Position numbers and translations under genes: made by a program | Shown here: positions 60,986-64,000 of the stretch, piece after piece | Layout: the number at the start of each line of letters is the position of its first letter | Numbering within the stretch: position 1 is the stretch's first letter | The notes under the pieces: model-generated | What the model was told of the DNA's origin: nothing | Databases searched by the model: none | Seen by the model: only the letters and a program-made list of their open reading frames with translations | DNA from: Halomonas saccharevitans | GTDB lineage: Bacteria > Pseudomonadota > Gammaproteobacteria > Pseudomonadales > Halomonadaceae | Reading direction: 5' to 3' | DNA: 64,000 nucleotides | NCBI RefSeq assembly: GCF_900116405.1 | Contig: NZ_FPAQ01000013.1 | Span: 22,041-86,040 of the forward strand

Positions 60986-63599
60986 CCGGGTTTCCTTCGA
61001 ACGACGAGAGATGGCGCGAGAGGGTGGCAAAGAACGACGCCAGCTCCAAGGGCTTGGTCAGGTAGTCGTCGAACCCCGCCGCCAGGCCACGCTTGATATC
61101 GGCTGGCATGGCATTGGCGGAGAGCGCGATCACCGGCAGCGCCCGCATGAGCGGGAGCTGGCGCAGTCGTTCCAGCGCATGATAGCCGTTCATGCCCGAC
61201 AGATTAAGATCCATCAGCACCAGATCCGGCGGCTCGGCCTCGATATGCGGCAGGGCGAGCTCAGCGCTAGGATAGATTTGCAGCTGGCAGGCCTGCCACT
61301 CTTCGAAGATATCCTCCATCAGGCGCTGGTTGGCGGGATTGTCCTCGATGTAGACGATACGCGCCGCCACCTCCTCCGGGGCGCCTGCGCCCTTCTTCTC
61401 GGCCCGGTTCACGACACGCTGATCGACGTCGGCCAGCATCAGACGGCAGTGGAAGGCACTGCCCTGCCCCTCGACGCTTTCGACCTCGATCGTGGCATGC
61501 ATGGCCTCGAGCAGCTGGCGCGTGATGGCAAGGCCGATGCCGGTACCCTCGATTCCGCTACGCTCGGCCCCAAGTCGCTGGAAGGGCTGGAAGAGCAGCG
61601 CCAGACCCTCGTCGCGAATTCCCTGGCCGTTGTCGCGCACGGTGAAGCGAAGACACTCCTCCTCCGCGGCGGCCTCCAGGCAAACCCGGCCGCCCGGACG
61701 GTTGTACTTGATGGCGTTGCTGAGCAGGTTCAGCAACACCTGCTTGAGTCGCGTGTAGTCGGCATAAACCGCCGGCAGTGGACCGTGAATCTGCTGGTGG
61801 AGCGCGATGTCGTGGGCCTTGGCCGTCGCCTCCAGGGCGTGTGTGGCATCGTCTGCCACCTCAACCAGCGAGAGCGCCTCCATGGAGAGGCTCAGCTGAC
61901 CGGCCTCCACCCGCGCCAGATCCAGAGTCTGGTTAATCAGCTCCAGAAGATGCTGCCCGCTGCGCGCGATCTGGGCGACCTGGCGCTGCTGGCGCGCCTC
62001 CAGCGGGTGGCGCTTGCCACCTTCCAGCAGCTGGGCAAAGCCGAGGATCGCGTTCAAGGGGGTGCGCAGTTCATGGCTCATCGACGAGAGAAACTCGCTC
62101 TTGGCGCGATTGGCCCGGTCGGCGCTGTCTCTCGCCGTGGAGAGGGCCTCGATGTAGCCTTCACGCTCCGCCATCTGCCGATAGAGGTTGATCAGCAGCG
62201 CGCAGGTCGCCGTAAAGGGCTCCAGCCATTCCAGCAGGGCCTGATCGTAACGGCGACGCCCGTTGGCGATGGCGAACATCCCGATCGGGCGCTGGCCATC
62301 GAAGATCGGCACGCCCAGATAGTTGTGAAGCGGCGGATGTCCCGGAGGAAAACCGCCGCGATGCGGGTGCTCGGCGAGGTTGTCGGTCATCACCACCTCG
62401 CCATGGGCAAACACCCGTCCGAGCAGCGACCGAGGATTGGAGAGCGTCATGTCACCGTTGCGCAGCCGCTCCATCAGCAGGCGCGACTCCTCGTTCCAGG
62501 AGAGATCGGTGATGGAATGGATCTTCAACGCAGGCTGCCCCGCATCCTCGTTCACTTCACCGATCAACGCGTATTCGCTGTCGGTGAGCTCGCGCAGCGC
62601 CTCCATCAGGAAGTCCCACAGCTGGTGACCCGACATCAGCGCCTGATAGTCGGTGATCCCACGATGCAGCACGCGAATCAGGCTCGCCTGGCGCAACGCC
62701 TCGGTGGTGTCGCGCGCCACGCCCACCACGCCGCCGATCTCGCCCTCCTCATCTCTTAGCGGCCCGAGCTGCAGTTCATGATGGCGGCCCCGGAGGGGCG
62801 GCAGCGATATCTGCTGCGCCACGCCGCTGGCGATCACCTCGGCCTCCGCCGCATCAAGGCGCGCCTGAACCTCGGCGGGCAGCTGCGGCGTCCCCTCCTC
62901 CATCGCCCTACCGGAGCTGCCCTCCAGCAGCGACAGGCATGCGGTATTGGCCGCCAGGTAGCGCCCGCTGCGACTGCGCGCGTAGATGGGATCGCGACTG
63001 CCATCCAGAACGGAGCGCAGCAGCTGCCGCTCCTTGGCCAGCCGATCGCCGGCCTCGGAGAGGCGCAGGTTCAGCGTCACCAGCTCGCGCTGCTGGGCCT
63101 CCTGCTGCATCCGCAGCTGATGCTTTCTCAGCAGCGCCTCGACCTGGCCGGCCAGCCGTCCCAGCAGCCGCCGGTCGCGGGCGGAAAACTCGCGTGGGTG
63201 AGTGTCGATCAGGCAGAGGGTCCCCACGGCATGTTCCCCATCGGGAAACAGTGGATGTCCCGCGTAGAAACGGATGCCGGGCTCGCCAGTGACCAGGGGA
63301 TTGTCCTTGAAGCGAACATCCTCGCGGGCGTCCGGCACCACCAGCGGCTGCAGGGCGGCGACCGCATGAGCACAGAAGGAGACCTCCCGCGACGTTTCGC
63401 GGACCTCCAGACCGACACAGGCCTTGAACCACTGCCGATCCTCGGCCACCAGTGAGACCAGCGCGATGGGGACCTCGAAGAACTCCTGCGCCAGCTCGAC
63501 CAGCTGATCGAAGCCCGCATCGCGCGCTGAGTCCATCACGCCAAGCGCCTCGAGGGCGGCCAGGCGGGCGGTGTCATTCTCGGGGACGGGTGGTTTCAT
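60975..63599 (-). CDS. Hybrid histidine kinase (GAF-PAS-GAF-HisKA-HATPase-REC)
   Basis: A soluble 874-residue kinase. The N-terminal GAF domain includes FKACVGLEVRETSREVSFCAHAV. A short coiled-coil, a PAS domain (about 200-310) and a second GAF (about 320-480) follow. HisKA has MSHELRTPLNAILGFAQLLEG (phospho-His near residue 508). HATPase carries NAIKYNRPG and GIGLAITRQLLEAMHA. The C-terminal receiver has DLNLSGMNGYHAL (Asp near 798). ATG 63599 has no strong SD; a GTG upstream is possible. The downstream REC-EAL gene overlaps by 11 bp, so phosphotransfer to it is likely. Confidence 0.9.
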   Translation of the reverse strand: MKPPVPENDTARLAALEALGVMDSARDAGFDQLVELAQEFFEVPIALVSLVAEDRQWFKACVGLEVRETSREVSFCAHAVAALQPLVVPDAREDVRFKDNPLVTGEPGIRFYAGHPLFPDGEHAVGTLCLIDTHPREFSARDRRLLGRLAGQVEALLRKHQLRMQQEAQQRELVTLNLRLSEAGDRLAKERQLLRSVLDGSRDPIYARSRSGRYLAANTACLSLLEGSSGRAMEEGTPQLPAEVQARLDAAEAEVIASGVAQQISLPPLRGRHHELQLGPLRDEEGEIGGVVGVARDTTEALRQASLIRVLHRGITDYQALMSGHQLWDFLMEALRELTDSEYALIGEVNEDAGQPALKIHSITDLSWNEESRLLMERLRNGDMTLSNPRSLLGRVFAHGEVVMTDNLAEHPHRGGFPPGHPPLHNYLGVPIFDGQRPIGMFAIANGRRRYDQALLEWLEPFTATCALLINLYRQMAEREGYIEALSTARDSADRANRAKSEFLSSMSHELRTPLNAILGFAQLLEGGKRHPLEARQQRQVAQIARSGQHLLELINQTLDLARVEAGQLSLSMEALSLVEVADDATHALEATAKAHDIALHQQIHGPLPAVYADYTRLKQVLLNLLSNAIKYNRPGGRVCLEAAAEEECLRFTVRDNGQGIRDEGLALLFQPFQRLGAERSGIEGTGIGLAITRQLLEAMHATIEVESVEGQGSAFHCRLMLADVDQRVVNRAEKKGAGAPEEVAARIVYIEDNPANQRLMEDIFEEWQACQLQIYPSAELALPHIEAEPPDLVLMDLNLSGMNGYHALERLRQLPLMRALPVIALSANAMPADIKRGLAAGFDDYLTKPLELASFFATLSRHLSSFEGNPDAF

Positions 63600-63679
63600 G
63601 CAGGGGCTCACGGTATGGCGTTATCGGCATATTGATAGGCCGAACGTACCATGAATGCCTAACCCGGAAATTGCACCAG

Positions 63680-64000
63680 ACATGAAAAAGGCGGCTGAAA
63701 ATCGGTTATAATTCAAGAGCCTAACCAAGAATCAACCGCATCAGCCGCCATGACAAAATGTACCACGCCGACTGCCTCCTTTCCACGCTGTAAAGGCCGC
63801 CAGGTCACCGCCGGTTTCGACGGGGGCGAGATCACCTCCGATGGCGGTGTCCTGCTGCTTCGCCAGCTGGATCGCGAGATGGGGCTGACCCGTACCATCG
63901 CGCGCCGCCTCGATGATGCTCGGGCCACTCGCCGTTGCCAGCACCGCGCCGAGACCATGCTCCGGCAGCGCGTCTTTGGTCTGGCGCTGGGCTACGAGGA
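63680..64000 (+). mobile_element. IS1380-family element, left end (truncated by window)
   Basis: Begins somewhere near 63680 and runs off the window. The AGGCGGCTGAAAATCGG sequence is a plausible part of the left inverted repeat, and TATAAT at 63708-63713 could serve the transposase. The right end is outside, so the boundary and any target duplication cannot be confirmed. Confidence 0.6.
63750..64000 (+). CDS. IS1380-family DDE transposase, N-terminal part
   Basis: An open frame from ATG 63750 through the window end, giving 83 codons (MTKCTTPTASFPRCKGRQVT, GEITSDGGVLLLRQLDREMG, ...ETMLRQRVFGLALGYE). The DGGVLLLRQLDREMGL stretch and the spacing up to LRQRVFGLALGYED are characteristic of the IS1380 transposase N-terminus. 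The catalytic residues lie beyond the window. Codon use is similar to the host. Confidence 0.85.
   Translation, partial: MTKCTTPTASFPRCKGRQVTAGFDGGEITSDGGVLLLRQLDREMGLTRTIARRLDDARATRRCQHRAETMLRQRVFGLALGYE

Overview
The window is a GC-rich chromosomal segment from a gammaproteobacterium, most likely a halophile or alkaliphile of the Halomonadaceae (Halomonas type). This is inferred from an NhaD-type Na+/H+ antiporter, the conserved thrS-infC-rpmI-rplT-pheS-pheT-ihfA block, an aa3/caa3 oxidase cluster, poly-3-hydroxybutyrate-related genes and GC-biased codon use. No 16S gene is present, so the genus is not proven. Most of the window is ordinary core genome. The clearly mobile parts are a TnpB element at about 35.1-36.5 kb and an IS1380-type transposase running off the right edge.

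Layout. 0-3.2 kb: hipA (5' end probably outside the window) and hipB, a secreted HExxH protein, a CIA30-like protein and a DCC-family thiol protein. 3.3-4.8 kb: an SDR and an aldo-keto reductase. 5.4-11.5 kb: nhaD convergent with an RND efflux pump and its membrane-fusion protein. 11.7-13.6 kb: a RegB/RegA (PrrBA/RoxSR) redox two-component pair. 13.6-20.2 kb: 3-hydroxybutyrate dehydrogenase, an orphan HybE-like protein, an inositol-monophosphatase-family enzyme, a glutaredoxin, a DUF1338 protein, and acetoacetate:succinyl-CoA transferase (scoAB) divergent from a LysR regulator. 20.3-24.5 kb: acyltransferase, LysM/degenerate-M23 lipoprotein, glycosyltransferase, PAP2 phosphatase and AlkB. 24.6-31.1 kb: the glycine cleavage system split into gcvT (with an AGCS symporter) and gcvH-gcvP. 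31.4-35.1 kb: LysR, ppnN, a small membrane protein, a flavodoxin and a DUF2788 protein.

35.1-36.5 kb: an IS200/IS605-group element carrying only tnpB, inserted just past the ihfA terminator. 36.6-43.7 kb: the translation operon; its infC appears to start at a rare AUC codon, and an intrinsic terminator precedes pheST. 43.9-47.2 kb: an OmpA-family lipoprotein, a DUF2489 protein and a DASS transporter. 47.2-55.4 kb: cytochrome c oxidase and heme A synthesis (coxB, coxA, ctaG, coxC; surf1, a CxxxC thioredoxin-like protein, ctaA, ctaB; small DUF2909 and DUF2970 proteins). 55.6-57.4 kb: a phasin-like protein preceded by a coupled 12-codon ORF, lrgAB, and tRNA-Pro(GGG). 58.0-63.6 kb: a soluble PAS-PAS chemoreceptor facing a REC-GGDEF-EAL protein and a hybrid GAF/PAS histidine kinase.

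Connections. 3-Hydroxybutyrate dehydrogenase, ScoAB and the phasin-like protein fit turnover of polyhydroxybutyrate and ketone bodies. The RegBA pair is a plausible redox regulator of the oxidase cluster (inference only). The hybrid kinase and REC-EAL protein are arranged as one transcription unit and probably form a phosphorelay ending in c-di-GMP hydrolysis. I found no CRISPR array, prophage or clearly new multi-gene defence system. The best leads are the TnpB element with a readable guide and target junction, the AUC-start infC, several unexplained palindromes and tandem repeats, and the coupled mini-ORF.
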